This document shows, one piece after another, positions 21,418-30,057 of a stretch of DNA of 46,868 nt; position 1 is the first letter of the stretch, and each line of letters starts with the position of its first letter. The notes beneath the pieces were generated by a model. The model was given only the letters and a program-made list of their open reading frames with translations. It made no database searches and was not told the DNA's origin. A program made the translations under genes and the position numbers. This stretch comes from Palsa-459 sp035937595 (GTDB taxonomy: Bacteria; Actinomycetota; Acidimicrobiia; Acidimicrobiales; RAAP-2): assembly GCA_035937595.1 (NCBI GenBank), contig DASZHS010000008.1, positions 1 to 46,868 on the forward strand, in the 5' to 3' direction.

Positions 21418-22522
21418 CGACGGCGCGCAGGCGCTCGGCGAACCGCTCACGGCCGAAGCGCTGCGCGTGCGCGACGACGGCCGCGCGCGGTGGCGGGGCG
21501 TCGACGAGGGTCCGGATCGCCTCGCGCAGCCTCGCCGGGTCGACGTCCTCGTCGGCGAGGAGCCGTCCGGTGCCGCCGTCGATCACGGTGTCGAGCGCGC
21601 CGCCGAACCTGCGGGCGACGGTCGGGGTACCGAAGGCCGCGGCCTCGAGCGGGGTGAGGCCGAAGTCCTCGTAGCCCACCGAGACGAGGACGGCGGCGCG
21701 CGCGTAGCACCAGCGCAGCGTCGCGTCGTCGACGACGCCGAGGAACCGCGTGCCCGCTGTCGCCTCGGCCTCGAGCGCGCGGCGCTCCGGGCCGTCGCCG
21801 ACGACGACGAGCGGGCGGTCGAGCCGCGCGGCGGCGCGCACGACCACGTCGACGTGCTTGTAGGCGAGCAGCCGCGCGACGCAGAGCACGAAGCCGGGCT
21901 CGACGCCGTCGACCGGACGCTGCTCGCCGTCGGGGTCGAGGGCCGGCGGCGGGCAGAGCACCTCGGCGTCGCGGCCGTAGAGCTCGCGGACGAGCGCCGC
22001 CGTCGCCGTCGAGTTCGCGAGGTACGTCGAGGCCCGGCGCGCCGCGACGCGGTCGACGCGGCGCAGCGGCGGCCCGAGCACGGAGAGCGCCGCGCCCGCG
22101 ACCCGCTTGGCCGCCGCGGAGCCACCGGTCGTGCGCAGGTAGCGGTCCGGCTGGTACAGCCAGCGCGCGGGCGCGTGGCAGTAGACGACGAGCCGACCCG
22201 TCGTGCGCACCTCGTGGGCCCACCCCGAGCTGGAGGCGAGCACGACGTCGGCGTCGACCCGCTGACTCGCGAACCACGGCGCGAGGAGCGGGAGGGCGAG
22301 GCGGTGGTGGTGCCGCAGCACGCCGATGCGGTCGAGCGCGCCCGTGTGCACGTCGACACCCCGAAACGAGGGGAACGTCGCGTCGGGGTCGTAGAGCGAG
22401 GTGCGCACCGGGGCGCCCGGGAACAGCTCGCAGAACAGCTCGACGACGCGCTCGGCACCGCCTCGCTGGGTCAGGTAGTCGTGGACGATGGCAAGGGGCA
22501 GGCGGCGGTGCTCAGTAGGCAC
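21398..22522 (-). CDS. GT4-family glycosyltransferase (mannosyltransferase-like)
   Basis: A 374-residue GT-B protein. LAIVHDYLTQRGGAERVVELFCELFPGAPV at the N terminus is characteristic of a GT4 group often annotated as mannosyl- or rhamnosyltransferases of O-antigen and exopolysaccharide loci. The donor half has ARLLAYKHVDVVVRAA, VVGDGPERRAL and the EX7E motif EDFGLTPLEAAAFG. It starts with GTG at 22522, overlapping the sugar-transferase gene by 11 bases, so it is cotranscribed and probably adds an early sugar after chain initiation. No Shine-Dalgarno sequence is obvious within the overlap. Confidence 0.85.
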   Translation of the reverse strand: MPTEHRRLPLAIVHDYLTQRGGAERVVELFCELFPGAPVRTSLYDPDATFPSFRGVDVHTGALDRIGVLRHHHRLALPLLAPWFASQRVDADVVLASSSGWAHEVRTTGRLVVYCHAPARWLYQPDRYLRTTGGSAAAKRVAGAALSVLGPPLRRVDRVAARRASTYLANSTATAALVRELYGRDAEVLCPPPALDPDGEQRPVDGVEPGFVLCVARLLAYKHVDVVVRAAARLDRPLVVVGDGPERRALEAEATAGTRFLGVVDDATLRWCYARAAVLVSVGYEDFGLTPLEAAAFGTPTVARRFGGALDTVIDGGTGRLLADEDVDPARLREAIRTLVDAPPPRAAVVAHAQRFGRERFAERLRAVVSATST

Positions 22523-24017
22523 CGAGCCCCCGGATCATCGCCCGAGGGGTGTCCACGCAGATCTTGATGTCCCACCACAGCGCCCAGCTCGTCACGTAGA
22601 GGTAGTCCAGCTGGCGGAGCTCCTCGGCCGTCAGCTCGTTGCGGCCCGACACCTGCCAGAGCCCGGTGATGCCGGGGCGGAAGTCGAAGCGCCGGGACGA
22701 CCACCCCGACGGTGGCTCGGACTCCGAGGTCACGAACGGTCGCGGCCCCACGATCGACATGGACCCGGTGAGGACGTTGAAGAACTGCGGCAGCTCGTCG
22801 AGCCCGGTGCGGCGCAGGAAGCCGCCGATCGGCGTGATCTGCTCGGCCTCGCTGTGCTTGCCGCGAACCTCGTGCAGCGGGACGTCCGAGAAGGTCCGGG
22901 GGGCGTCGTCGGCGGTGCCGCTGCCCGGGCGCTCGGCAGGCTCGACGCGCATGGTGCGGAACTTGAGGATCGTGAAGCTCCGTCGGTGCCGACCGAGCCG
23001 GGGCTGTCGGAAGAGCACCGGGCCTGGCGACGTCACCTTGATGGCGAGGGCGATGAGCAGGGCGAGCGGCAGGGTGAGGACGAACAGCGCCGTGCCGACG
23101 AGGAGGTCGAACGTTCGCTTCGTGAGCCGGTCCCAGCTGGTCATCTGGGGCGGCACGGTCTCGAGCATCGGGAGGCCGGACAGCTCGGTGAGCCGCGAGC
23201 GCCACGAGACGAGCTCGTAGACGCGGGGGACCAGGGCGACGTCGGCCAGCTCCATCGCGCGGCGGTACTCGGCGAGGTGGTCGCCCTCGAAATCGCCCGT
23301 CGAGCCCACGACGATGCGATCGACGCGGTTGCCCACGATGATCCGCTCGAGGTCGGGCAGCCGCCCGAGCGCGCCCTGGGGCAGCGACTCGGTCGTCGCC
23401 ACCCAGCCCACGACCTGGACCCCGTGGTTCAGGCGCAGGTGCGTCGTGAACCGCGCGACGCCGTCACCGCCGTCGACGATGAGGACGCGGAGGGGCGTCT
23501 GGCGCAGGACCTCGCGCCGGAGCAGCGCGTGGCCGAGCGGCAGGAGCAGGACCGAGATCACCATGGCGGAGAGGATCTGGGTCGTGTGCTGGACCGTGTA
23601 GTAGGCGAAGTGGTGCGCGACGTAGGAGAGGCCGAGCGTGAGCACCCCGCCGAATGCGATGCCCGTCGTGTAGTTCTGCAGCTCGGAGAACGTGGACTGC
23701 GTGGGGCTGCGCCGCGAGAGCCGGTAGGCCCCCGAGATCGCCATCCCGAGGACGATGCCGATCGGGTAGGCCGTGCCGTGGGGGTAGTTGTGCCAGAAGT
23801 AGGAGAGGTGGTTGTCCGCCTTGCGCGAGACGAAGCTGAGGACCACGAGCCCGATGGCGAGCGAGATCCAGGCGAGCAAAAAGTCGCTGCACATCAGGCC
23901 GATCGTGTAGGACGCGGTGTTCATCCCGCGACGCGGGCGCACGGCGGCGTGCGCGCGCGCGGCCACGAGGGTGGGCGCGCTCGCGGCGCTCGCCTCGCGC
24001 TCGACCTTCAGAGCCAC
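22512..24017 (-). CDS. Polyprenyl-phosphate sugar phosphotransferase (WbaP/WcaJ type), initiating enzyme
   Basis: A 501-residue protein. About 30 cytosolic residues precede four to five membrane helices and a Rossmann-like middle region (RVLIVDGGDG). The C-terminal catalytic domain holds KRTFDLLVGT, a membrane-dipping helix with a Pro, SPGPVLFRQPRLG, LKFRTM, RRTGLDELPQFFNVL, MSIVGPRP and PGITGLWQVSGR. It transfers a sugar-1-phosphate from a nucleotide sugar to undecaprenyl phosphate and thereby starts repeat-unit synthesis. The GTG at 24017 is fixed by AAGGAGGTG ending five bases upstream, the strongest ribosome binding site in the window. It lies 32 bases after fabI on the same strand and overlaps the following GT4 gene by 11 bases. 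Confidence 0.93.
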   Translation of the reverse strand: MALKVEREASAASAPTLVAARAHAAVRPRRGMNTASYTIGLMCSDFLLAWISLAIGLVVLSFVSRKADNHLSYFWHNYPHGTAYPIGIVLGMAISGAYRLSRRSPTQSTFSELQNYTTGIAFGGVLTLGLSYVAHHFAYYTVQHTTQILSAMVISVLLLPLGHALLRREVLRQTPLRVLIVDGGDGVARFTTHLRLNHGVQVVGWVATTESLPQGALGRLPDLERIIVGNRVDRIVVGSTGDFEGDHLAEYRRAMELADVALVPRVYELVSWRSRLTELSGLPMLETVPPQMTSWDRLTKRTFDLLVGTALFVLTLPLALLIALAIKVTSPGPVLFRQPRLGRHRRSFTILKFRTMRVEPAERPGSGTADDAPRTFSDVPLHEVRGKHSEAEQITPIGGFLRRTGLDELPQFFNVLTGSMSIVGPRPFVTSESEPPSGWSSRRFDFRPGITGLWQVSGRNELTAEELRQLDYLYVTSWALWWDIKICVDTPRAMIRGLGAY

Positions 24018-24022
24018 GCCGA

Positions 24023-24031
24023 CACCTCCTT
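24023..24031 (-). promoter_or_regulatory. Strong Shine-Dalgarno AAGGAGGTG deciding the GTG start of the sugar transferase
   Basis: Minus-strand AAGGAGGTG is a near-perfect match to the 16S anti-Shine-Dalgarno sequence, five bases before GTG 24017. It rules out the longer upstream frame, which would overlap fabI. Confidence 0.85.
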
Positions 24032-24049
24032 GGGCACGCGCACCTAGGT

Positions 24050-24832
24050 TCACATACCGAGCGCGTGAACGCCACCGTCGACGTGGAGCACGTGCCCGGT
24101 CGTCGAGGCGAGGAGGTCGGAGAGCAGCGCCACCGCGGCATTGGCGGCCGGTGTGGCATCGTGCACGTCCCAGCCGAGCGGCGCGCGGTCGCCCCACGCG
24201 TCCTCGAAGGCGGCGAACCCCGGGATGGACTTGGCCGCGACCGTGCGCACCGGGCCCGAGGCGACGAGGTTCACCCGGATCCCGCTCGGCCCGAGCTCCT
24301 TGGCGAGGTAGCGGGTGAGCGACTCGAGGCCCGCCTTGGCGACCCCCATCCAGTCGTAGACGGGCCAGGCGCGCGTGCCGTCGAAGTCGAGCCCCACGAC
24401 CGAGGCGCCGCCGTCGCGCCCGGCGACCTCCAGGAGCGGCAGCATCGCGCGGGTGAGGCCGGCGAGGGAGTAGGTCGAGACCTGCAGCGCGATCCCGACG
24501 TCCTCTGCGCTGGCCTTCAACATCCCGTGGCCGAGGCAGTCGGGCGGCGCGTACCCGATCGCGTGCAGCACGCCGTCGAGGCGCCCGAAGCGGTGGGCGA
24601 GCGACGCCCGCGCCGCGTCGAGCTCCGCCGGCACCGTCACGTCCATCTCGAGGACCTCGCCGACGTCGCCGAGGCGTCGCGCCGAGCGCTGCGTGAGCGA
24701 GAGCCCGCGTCCGAACCCACTGAGCGCGACGTCCGCACCCTCCTCGATCGCGCGACGCGCCACCGCGAACGCGAGCGAGTCCGACGTGAGGACGCCGGTG
24801 ATGAGGAGACGCTTGCCCTCGAGGAGTGGCAC
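24050..24832 (-). CDS. fabI: Enoyl-ACP reductase, InhA/FabI type
   Basis: A 260-residue short-chain dehydrogenase-like protein, close to the usual length. The NAD-binding start is LLITGVLTSDSLAFAVARRA. The catalytic pair is Y159 and K166 (YDWMGVAK), matching Tyr158 and Lys165 of M. tuberculosis InhA, and the C-terminal APLGWDVHDATPAANAAVALLSD also resembles InhA. It catalyses the last reduction of each fatty-acid elongation cycle with NADH. The GTG start is six bases after a TAGCGT -10 box, so it is probably leaderless. Its promoter region of 50 bases is shared with the divergent F420 oxidoreductase. It may be transcribed with the sugar transferase downstream. Confidence 0.93.
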   Translation of the reverse strand: MPLLEGKRLLITGVLTSDSLAFAVARRAIEEGADVALSGFGRGLSLTQRSARRLGDVGEVLEMDVTVPAELDAARASLAHRFGRLDGVLHAIGYAPPDCLGHGMLKASAEDVGIALQVSTYSLAGLTRAMLPLLEVAGRDGGASVVGLDFDGTRAWPVYDWMGVAKAGLESLTRYLAKELGPSGIRVNLVASGPVRTVAAKSIPGFAAFEDAWGDRAPLGWDVHDATPAANAAVALLSDLLASTTGHVLHVDGGVHALGM

Positions 24833-24838
24833 GCGGTC

Positions 24839-24844
24839 ACGCTA
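24839..24844 (-). promoter_or_regulatory. -10 box TAGCGT, leaderless start for fabI
   Basis: TAGCGT on the minus strand ends six bases before the GTG at 24832, with no Shine-Dalgarno sequence between. Confidence 0.5.
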
Positions 24845-24882
24845 CTTCGCACCTCCGCGAACGACTGTGGGAAAGTGAGGCG

Positions 24883-25524
24883 GTGCGAGTGGGCATCGTC
24901 GGTGGCACCGGTCCCGCGGGACGGGGCGTCGCGGTCCGGGTCGCCGCGGCGGGCCACGACGTCCTGGTCGGCTCGCGTGACGAGGCCCGCGCACGGGAGG
25001 TCGTCGCGGGGCTGAAGGTGGGTGGAGAGGGCTCGATCACGGGGTGCACGAACGAGGCCGCGGCGACCGGCGAGCTCGTCGTGGTCGCCACCCCCTGGGA
25101 CGCGGTCGTGGCGACCGTGCGCCCGCTGGCACCGCTGCTCGACGGGAAGGTCGTGGTCTCGATGGTGAACGCCCTCGTCAAGCAGGGCCGCGAGATGGTC
25201 GCCCTCATCCCCCCGCGCGGCTCGATGGCCGCCGAGCTCCAGGCCGCCCTCCCGGGCGCGACGGTGACCGCTGCCATGCACCACCTCCCGGCCGCGCTCC
25301 TCGAGGACACCGAGAGCGGCCTCTTGGCCGACGTCCTCGTGTGCGGGGACGACGCGGGCGCCCGGCGGGTCACCTGCGAGCTGGTCGACGCGATGGACGG
25401 GCTGCGGGCGATCGAGGTGGGCAGCCTCGCGCAGGCGGGGCCGATCGAGTCGTTCACCGCTGCCTGCATCACCATCAACATCCGTCACAAGGTGCACTCG
25501 ACGGTGCGGATCGCAGGGATCTGA
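24883..25524 (+). CDS. npdG: F420H2:NADP+ oxidoreductase (NADPH-dependent F420 reductase)
   Basis: A 213-residue Rossmann protein. VRVGIVGGTGPAGRGVAVRVA gives the NADP-binding loop at residues 6-12, followed by GSRDEAR for the 2'-phosphate. The middle VVVATPWDAV and AAMHHLPAALLED regions match the F420-NADP oxidoreductase family. It exchanges hydride between F420 and NADP, feeding F420-dependent enzymes. The start is GTG 24883 with GTGAGG just before it. The longer open frame upstream would overlap the fabI promoter and has no family similarity. MshC follows after three bases, so the two form an operon. An alternative reading is another NADP-binding reductase of the same superfamily, but the signature is good. 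Confidence 0.85.
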   Translation: MRVGIVGGTGPAGRGVAVRVAAAGHDVLVGSRDEARAREVVAGLKVGGEGSITGCTNEAAATGELVVVATPWDAVVATVRPLAPLLDGKVVVSMVNALVKQGREMVALIPPRGSMAAELQAALPGATVTAAMHHLPAALLEDTESGLLADVLVCGDDAGARRVTCELVDAMDGLRAIEVGSLAQAGPIESFTAACITINIRHKVHSTVRIAGI

Positions 25525-25527
25525 GCC

Positions 25528-26646
25528 GTGCGGATCTACGACACCTTGCAGCGCGAGGTCGTGGCGCTCGAGGTCGGGCCGATCGTCACCATGTACACCT
25601 GCGGCATCACCCCGTACGACTCGGCGCACCTCGGCCACGCCGCGACGTACCTGACCTACGACGTGCTCCAGCGCCGGCTCCGCGACGCCGGCCATGAGAC
25701 GAGGTGCGTACGCAACGTCACCGACGTCGACGACGACATCCTCCGCAAGGCACGGGAGCTCGGCGTGCACTACCTCGACCTCGCCGCCCAGGAGATCGCC
25801 CGATTCGACCGCGACATGGCCAGCCTGTGCATGCTGCCCGTCGCCGCCGAGCCGCGGGCGACGTCGGCGATCCCGCAGATCCTCTCGATGATCGGGCGCG
25901 CCCTCGACGAGGGCGCCGCCTACGAGTCGGGCGGCGCGATCTACTTCCGCGTCGGCGCCGCGCCCGGGTTCGGGTCGATCAGCCACCTCGGCCGCGACGA
26001 GATGCTCGTCCTCGCCAAGGAGAACGGCGGGCATCCCGAGGACCCGAACAAGCGCGACCCGCTGGACTTCGTCCTCTGGCAGCCGTCGCTCCCCGACGAG
26101 CCGTCCTGGGAGTCGCGCTGGGGCCCCGGTCGGCCGGGCTGGCACATCGAGTGCTCCGCGCTCGCGCTCCGCGAGCTCGGCGAGACCGTGGACGTCCACG
26201 GCGGCGGCCGCGACCTCGTCTTCCCGCACCACGAGTGCGAGGCGGCCCAGTCGGCGGCGGTGAACCATCACCCGCTCGCGCGGTACTGGGTCCACGTCGG
26301 CCTCGTCGGCCTCGACGGCGCGAAGATGTCGAAGTCCCTGGGCAACCTCGTCTTCGTCTCGGACCTGCTCGCCGAGGCGCCCGCCGGCGCGGTGCGGCTG
26401 GCGCTCCTGTCGCACCACTACCGCCACGACTGGACCTGGACGGCCGCGGACCTCGACGGCGGTCGGCGCCGGCTCGAGGCGTACGCCGCGCGCACCGGGT
26501 CGCGCGACGGGTCGGGGCTGCTCGACGAGGTGCGCGCCGCCCTCGACGAGGACCTGGACGCGCCCCGCGCCCTCGCCGCGATCGACGGGGCCCCTCCAGG
26601 GACCGACCTGTCACCGTCGCTCGCGCTGCTCGGCGTTACCCTGTGA
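25528..26646 (+). CDS. mshC: L-cysteine:glucosaminyl-inositol ligase MshC (mycothiol biosynthesis)
   Basis: A 372-residue CysS-like class I fold. The motif reads CGITPYDSAHLGHAATYL, as in MshC, rather than the CGPTVYD..HIGN/HIGH form of cysteinyl-tRNA synthetase. Zinc ligands correspond to C25, C209 and H234, with the same 25-residue C-to-H spacing as in M. smegmatis MshC. The KMSKS loop is intact (K266-S270). The tRNA anticodon-binding domain of CysS is absent. It activates cysteine with ATP and joins it to GlcN-inositol in mycothiol synthesis. It is somewhat shorter than the roughly 410 residues usual for MshC, mainly at both termini. A second, short CysS paralogue is the alternative. Confidence 0.85.
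   Translation: MRIYDTLQREVVALEVGPIVTMYTCGITPYDSAHLGHAATYLTYDVLQRRLRDAGHETRCVRNVTDVDDDILRKARELGVHYLDLAAQEIARFDRDMASLCMLPVAAEPRATSAIPQILSMIGRALDEGAAYESGGAIYFRVGAAPGFGSISHLGRDEMLVLAKENGGHPEDPNKRDPLDFVLWQPSLPDEPSWESRWGPGRPGWHIECSALALRELGETVDVHGGGRDLVFPHHECEAAQSAAVNHHPLARYWVHVGLVGLDGAKMSKSLGNLVFVSDLLAEAPAGAVRLALLSHHYRHDWTWTAADLDGGRRRLEAYAARTGSRDGSGLLDEVRAALDEDLDAPRALAAIDGAPPGTDLSPSLALLGVTL
26637..26642 (+). promoter_or_regulatory. -10 box TACCCT upstream of thrS
   Basis: TACCCT overlaps the last codons of mshC and would give a leader of about 20 bases carrying the GAGGAAGAGG ribosome binding site before ATG 26669. Confidence 0.35.
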
Positions 26647-26668
26647 CGCCCGCGACGAGGAAGAGGCG

Positions 26669-28654
26669 ATGCCCGCCACGGTGACCATCACACTGCCCGA
26701 CGGCAGCACCGTGGCGCTCCCCGGCGGCGCCACCCACGCCGAGCTCGCCGCGTCGATCGGGCCGCGGCTGGCGAAGGCCGTCGTCGCCGCCGAGGTCGAC
26801 GGCGAGCCGGTCGACCTCGCTGCCCCCCTAGTTGACGGCTCGACGGTGCGCCTGGTGACCCCCGAGGTCCCCGCCGGCCGCGAGGTGCTCCGGCACTCGA
26901 CCGCCCACGTGCTGGCCCAGGCCGTCCTGCGGCTCTGGCCGGGCGCGCACTTCGCGATCGGCCCGGTGATCCAGGACGGCTTCTACTACGACTTCGCGCT
27001 GCCGGGCGGGGCGCACTTCAGCGACGACGACCTCGAGCGCATCGAGGTCACGATGCGCGAGATCATCGCCGAGGACCAGCCCTTCGACCGCCACGAGCAC
27101 ACCGTCGCCGAGGGGCTCGCGCTCTTCGCCGACCAGCCCTTCAAGACCGAGATCATCGAGGCCGTCGCCGCCGGCGCCACCGAGGTCGACGCGGCGAGCG
27201 GCGAGGGCGTGGTGACGAGCTACCGCAACACCGAGGTCTTCACCGACCTGTGCCGCGGCCCCCACGTGCCGTCGACCGGGCGGCTCGGGCACTTCAAGCT
27301 CCAGCGCGTCGCCGGCGCGTACTGGCGCGGCGACGAGCACCGTCCCCAGCTGCAGCGCATCTACGGCACGGCGTTCGAGTCCGACGCCGCGCTGCGCGAG
27401 CACCTCGAGCGCCTCGAGGAGGCCGAGCGACGGGACCACCGCAAGCTCGGCCAGGAGCTCGACCTGTTCAGCTTCCCCGAGGAGCTCGGCCCCGGACTCG
27501 CGGTGTTCCACCCGAAGGGCGGGCTCCTGCGCAAGCTGATCGAGGACTACTCGCGAGAGCGCCACCTCGAAGCGGGGTACCAGTTCGTGACGAGCCCGCA
27601 CATCACCAAGCGCGAGCTCTTCGACATCTCGGGGCACCTCGAGTGGTTCGCGGAGGCGATGTACCCCCCGATGGAGCTCGACGGGGGCCAGGAGTACTAC
27701 CTCAAGCCGATGAACTGCCCGTTCCACCTGCTCATCTACGGCTCGCGCCAGCGCAGCTACCGCGAGCTGCCCATGCGGCTCTTCGAGTTCGGCACGGTCT
27801 ACCGCTACGAGCGCTCCGGCGTCGTCCACGGCCTCACGCGCGTCCGCGGCATGACCCAGGACGACGCCCACCTGCTCTGCCGGCGCGACCAGCTGCAGGA
27901 CGAGCTCACCGTCACGCTGGGGTTCGTGCTCGACATGCTGCGGGCGTTCGGGCTGCAGGACTTCTACCTCGAGCTGTCGAGCAAGCCGGAGGGCAAGGCC
28001 GTCGGCACGGACGAGGAGTGGTCCGAGGCGGAGGCCATCCTTCGCGACGTCGCCATCGCGGAGGGGCTCGAGCTGGTCGATGACCCGGGCGGCGGCGCCT
28101 TCTACGGCCCGAAGATCTCGGTCCAGGCGCGCGACGCGATCGGGCGGACCCACCAGCTGTCGACGATCCAGCTCGACTTCCAGACCCCGCAGCGCTTCGA
28201 CGCGACCTACGTCGGCGCGGACAACCAGCGGCACCGGCCGGTCATGATCCACCGCGCGCTGCTCGGGTCCGTCGAGCGGTTCCTGGCCATCCTCCTCGAG
28301 CACTACGCGGGCGCGCTGCCGACCTGGCTCATGCCCGAGCAGTTCCGCGTCCTGCCCGTCCGCGACGCGCACGGGGCGTACGCCGAGGAGGTCGCCGGCA
28401 CCCTCCGCGAGCACGGGCTGCGCGGTCAGGCCGACGACGCCACCGAGCCGCTCGGGGCGCGGATCCGCCGCGCCAAGCTCGAGAAGCTCCCCTACGTGCT
28501 CGTCGTCGGCGACGACGACGCCGCGGCCGGCACGGTGGGCGTGAACCGGCGCGGGAGCGACGCGCCCGAGCGGGGCGTGGCGGTCGAGGACCTGGTCGAC
28601 GAGATCGTGCGCCAGGTCGCCGCCCACGGGTCGCCGGAGCCGTCGCCGGCCTGA
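26669..28654 (+). CDS. thrS: Threonyl-tRNA synthetase
   Basis: A 661-residue class II synthetase, normal length. Order: TGS domain (1-62), editing domain with HSTAH and CRGPH zinc/editing residues, catalytic core with the zinc-binding MNCPFH, the motif 2 segment FEFGTVYRYERSG, VRGMTQDDAH, and motif 3 MIHRALLGSVERF, then an anticodon-binding domain from about residue 545. It charges tRNA-Thr and edits Ser-tRNA-Thr. GAGGAAGAGG precedes the ATG. The stop overlaps the HIT-protein ATG by one base. In M. tuberculosis thrS also precedes the HIT, pgsA, acyltransferase and pimA genes. Confidence 0.97.
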   Translation: MPATVTITLPDGSTVALPGGATHAELAASIGPRLAKAVVAAEVDGEPVDLAAPLVDGSTVRLVTPEVPAGREVLRHSTAHVLAQAVLRLWPGAHFAIGPVIQDGFYYDFALPGGAHFSDDDLERIEVTMREIIAEDQPFDRHEHTVAEGLALFADQPFKTEIIEAVAAGATEVDAASGEGVVTSYRNTEVFTDLCRGPHVPSTGRLGHFKLQRVAGAYWRGDEHRPQLQRIYGTAFESDAALREHLERLEEAERRDHRKLGQELDLFSFPEELGPGLAVFHPKGGLLRKLIEDYSRERHLEAGYQFVTSPHITKRELFDISGHLEWFAEAMYPPMELDGGQEYYLKPMNCPFHLLIYGSRQRSYRELPMRLFEFGTVYRYERSGVVHGLTRVRGMTQDDAHLLCRRDQLQDELTVTLGFVLDMLRAFGLQDFYLELSSKPEGKAVGTDEEWSEAEAILRDVAIAEGLELVDDPGGGAFYGPKISVQARDAIGRTHQLSTIQLDFQTPQRFDATYVGADNQRHRPVMIHRALLGSVERFLAILLEHYAGALPTWLMPEQFRVLPVRDAHGAYAEEVAGTLREHGLRGQADDATEPLGARIRRAKLEKLPYVLVVGDDDAAAGTVGVNRRGSDAPERGVAVEDLVDEIVRQVAAHGSPEPSPA

Positions 28655-29166
28655 TGCCGCTCGATCGGCTCTACGCAGGATGGCGGCGGCGCTACGTCGA
28701 GCTCGCGTCTGCGGGCGCCCACGACGACGACGCGGCCGAGTGCCTCTTCTGCGACCTCGCCGACGGGCCCGTCGACGCGTCGACGGGCGTCGTGGCGCTG
28801 GCCGAGCTGACCTTCGTCGTGCTCAACGCCTTCCCCTACGGCTCGGGGCACGTCCTCGTCCTGCCGCGGCGCCACGTCGCCACCATCGGGGCGCTGTCCG
28901 AGGCCGAGTCCGCCGCCCTGTGGGCCGCCACGACGCGGTCGATCCAGGCGATCGAGGCGGCGTACCACCCCGACGGTGCCAACCTGGGGGCGAACCTCGG
29001 GCGCGCGGGCGGGGCCGGGATCCCCGGCCACCTCCACCTGCACGTCCTGCCGAGGTGGGGCGGCGACACCAACTTCATGACCGCGATCGCCGAGACCCGG
29101 GTCCTACCCGAGGACCTCGACGACACCTTCCACAAGCTCCGCGACGCGTTCGCCGCGCTCGGCTGA
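28654..29166 (+). CDS. HIT-family hydrolase/phosphorylase (Rv2613c-like Ap4A phosphorylase)
   Basis: A 170-residue HIT protein. CLFC near residues 35-38 is a zinc-knuckle pair, GHVLVLPRRHV is the core strand, and the active site is GHLHLHVLP (HxHxH). By position between thrS and pgsA it corresponds to M. tuberculosis Rv2613c, described as a diadenosine tetraphosphate phosphorylase. It would cleave Ap4A or related nucleotides that accumulate under stress. The ATG overlaps the thrS stop by one base, so it is translationally coupled. The exact substrate is inferred from synteny. Confidence 0.9.
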   Translation: MPLDRLYAGWRRRYVELASAGAHDDDAAECLFCDLADGPVDASTGVVALAELTFVVLNAFPYGSGHVLVLPRRHVATIGALSEAESAALWAATTRSIQAIEAAYHPDGANLGANLGRAGGAGIPGHLHLHVLPRWGGDTNFMTAIAETRVLPEDLDDTFHKLRDAFAALG

Positions 29167-29213
29167 CCGTGCCGATGGGTGCGCCATCTCTCCCCGCCGT
29201 GGCGATCCTCCGG

Positions 29214-29219
29214 TACGCT
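29214..29219 (+). promoter_or_regulatory. -10 box TACGCT upstream of pgsA
   Basis: The 114-base gap between the HIT gene and pgsA contains TACGCT at 29214, fitting TANNNT, about 60 bases before the ATG. The leader ends with an AGGGAGG ribosome binding site. No -35 element is evident. Confidence 0.35.
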
Positions 29220-29280
29220 GTGCCAACCGCACACGCCGGACCGCCCGCGGAGGCGAACGCCCCGCGCGCAGGGAGGTCAG

Positions 29281-30057
29281 ATGTTTGACGGACGGTTCCG
29301 AGAGGCCGTCGACAGGGGCACCAAGCCAGTGGGCCTGGCGCTCAAGCGTGCAGGGATCACCGCGGACATGCTCACCGCGACCGGCGTGCTGTGCGCCGGG
29401 GGGGCGGCCGTGGCCATCGCGACGGGCTGGTTCGGCCTCGCCATCGGCCTCCTGATCCTCACGGGCGCCCAGGACCTCCTCGACGGGGCCGTCGCCAAGG
29501 CCACCGGCTCGGCCTCGGTCCGCGGCGCGTTCTTCGACTCGGTGACCGACCGGGTGGCCGACGCGCTCCTGTTCGGCGGGTGCGCCTGGTACCTCGCGTC
29601 CCACGGCGGCGGCCACGTCGTCGTGCTGCCCCTGGCGATCCTCGGCGTCGCCTTCCTCGTCTCGTACCAGCGCGCGAAGGCCGAGTCCCTCGGCATCGCG
29701 GCCAAGGGCGGGCTCATGGAGCGCGCCGAGCGCCTGATCGTGCTCGGCGTCGCGCTCCTGTCGGCGTCGATCTTCGTCCCGGTGCTCTGGGTGCTGTTCG
29801 GCCTCACGACCCTCACCGCGCTCGGACGCTTCCAGCGGATCTGGGTCGCGGCGGGCCGTCCCGCCGGCGTCGCGACGTCGCGCCGGCGTGCCTTCGTGCG
29901 GCGCCCCGGCTTCGTCGGTGTGCGGGCCCAGGACCGCACCGTCGCCGCCGTGGCGCGCTGGCGCTCCGTGCGCATCGAGGCGAGGACCCGCGCCCGAGGC
30001 CGCCGTGCGGCCCGCGCGCACCAACGGGCGAACCGGACGCACCGCTCCGACGCGTGA
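29281..30057 (+). CDS. pgsA: Phosphatidylinositol phosphate synthase (CDP-alcohol phosphotransferase)
   Basis: A 258-residue membrane protein with about six helices. The CDP-alcohol motif is D65xxD68G69xxA72K73x8G82xxxD86xxxD90: all acidic metal-binding residues are intact, but the usual Arg after Ala is Lys73. The later SYQRAKAESLG...GGLMERAERL block matches the inositol-phosphate site of actinobacterial PIP synthases. It joins CDP-diacylglycerol and inositol phosphate. A basic cytosolic tail of about 60 residues follows the last helix. The ATG has AGGGAGG upstream. The stop overlaps the acyltransferase GTG by four bases. Together with the next two genes it forms the PIM cassette. Confidence 0.9.
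   Translation: MFDGRFREAVDRGTKPVGLALKRAGITADMLTATGVLCAGGAAVAIATGWFGLAIGLLILTGAQDLLDGAVAKATGSASVRGAFFDSVTDRVADALLFGGCAWYLASHGGGHVVVLPLAILGVAFLVSYQRAKAESLGIAAKGGLMERAERLIVLGVALLSASIFVPVLWVLFGLTTLTALGRFQRIWVAAGRPAGVATSRRRAFVRRPGFVGVRAQDRTVAAVARWRSVRIEARTRARGRRAARAHQRANRTHRSDA

Noticed and set aside
25528..26646. A second cysteinyl-tRNA synthetase.
   Set aside because: The CGITPYD/HLGH motif form and the missing anticodon-binding domain fit MshC better than CysS.
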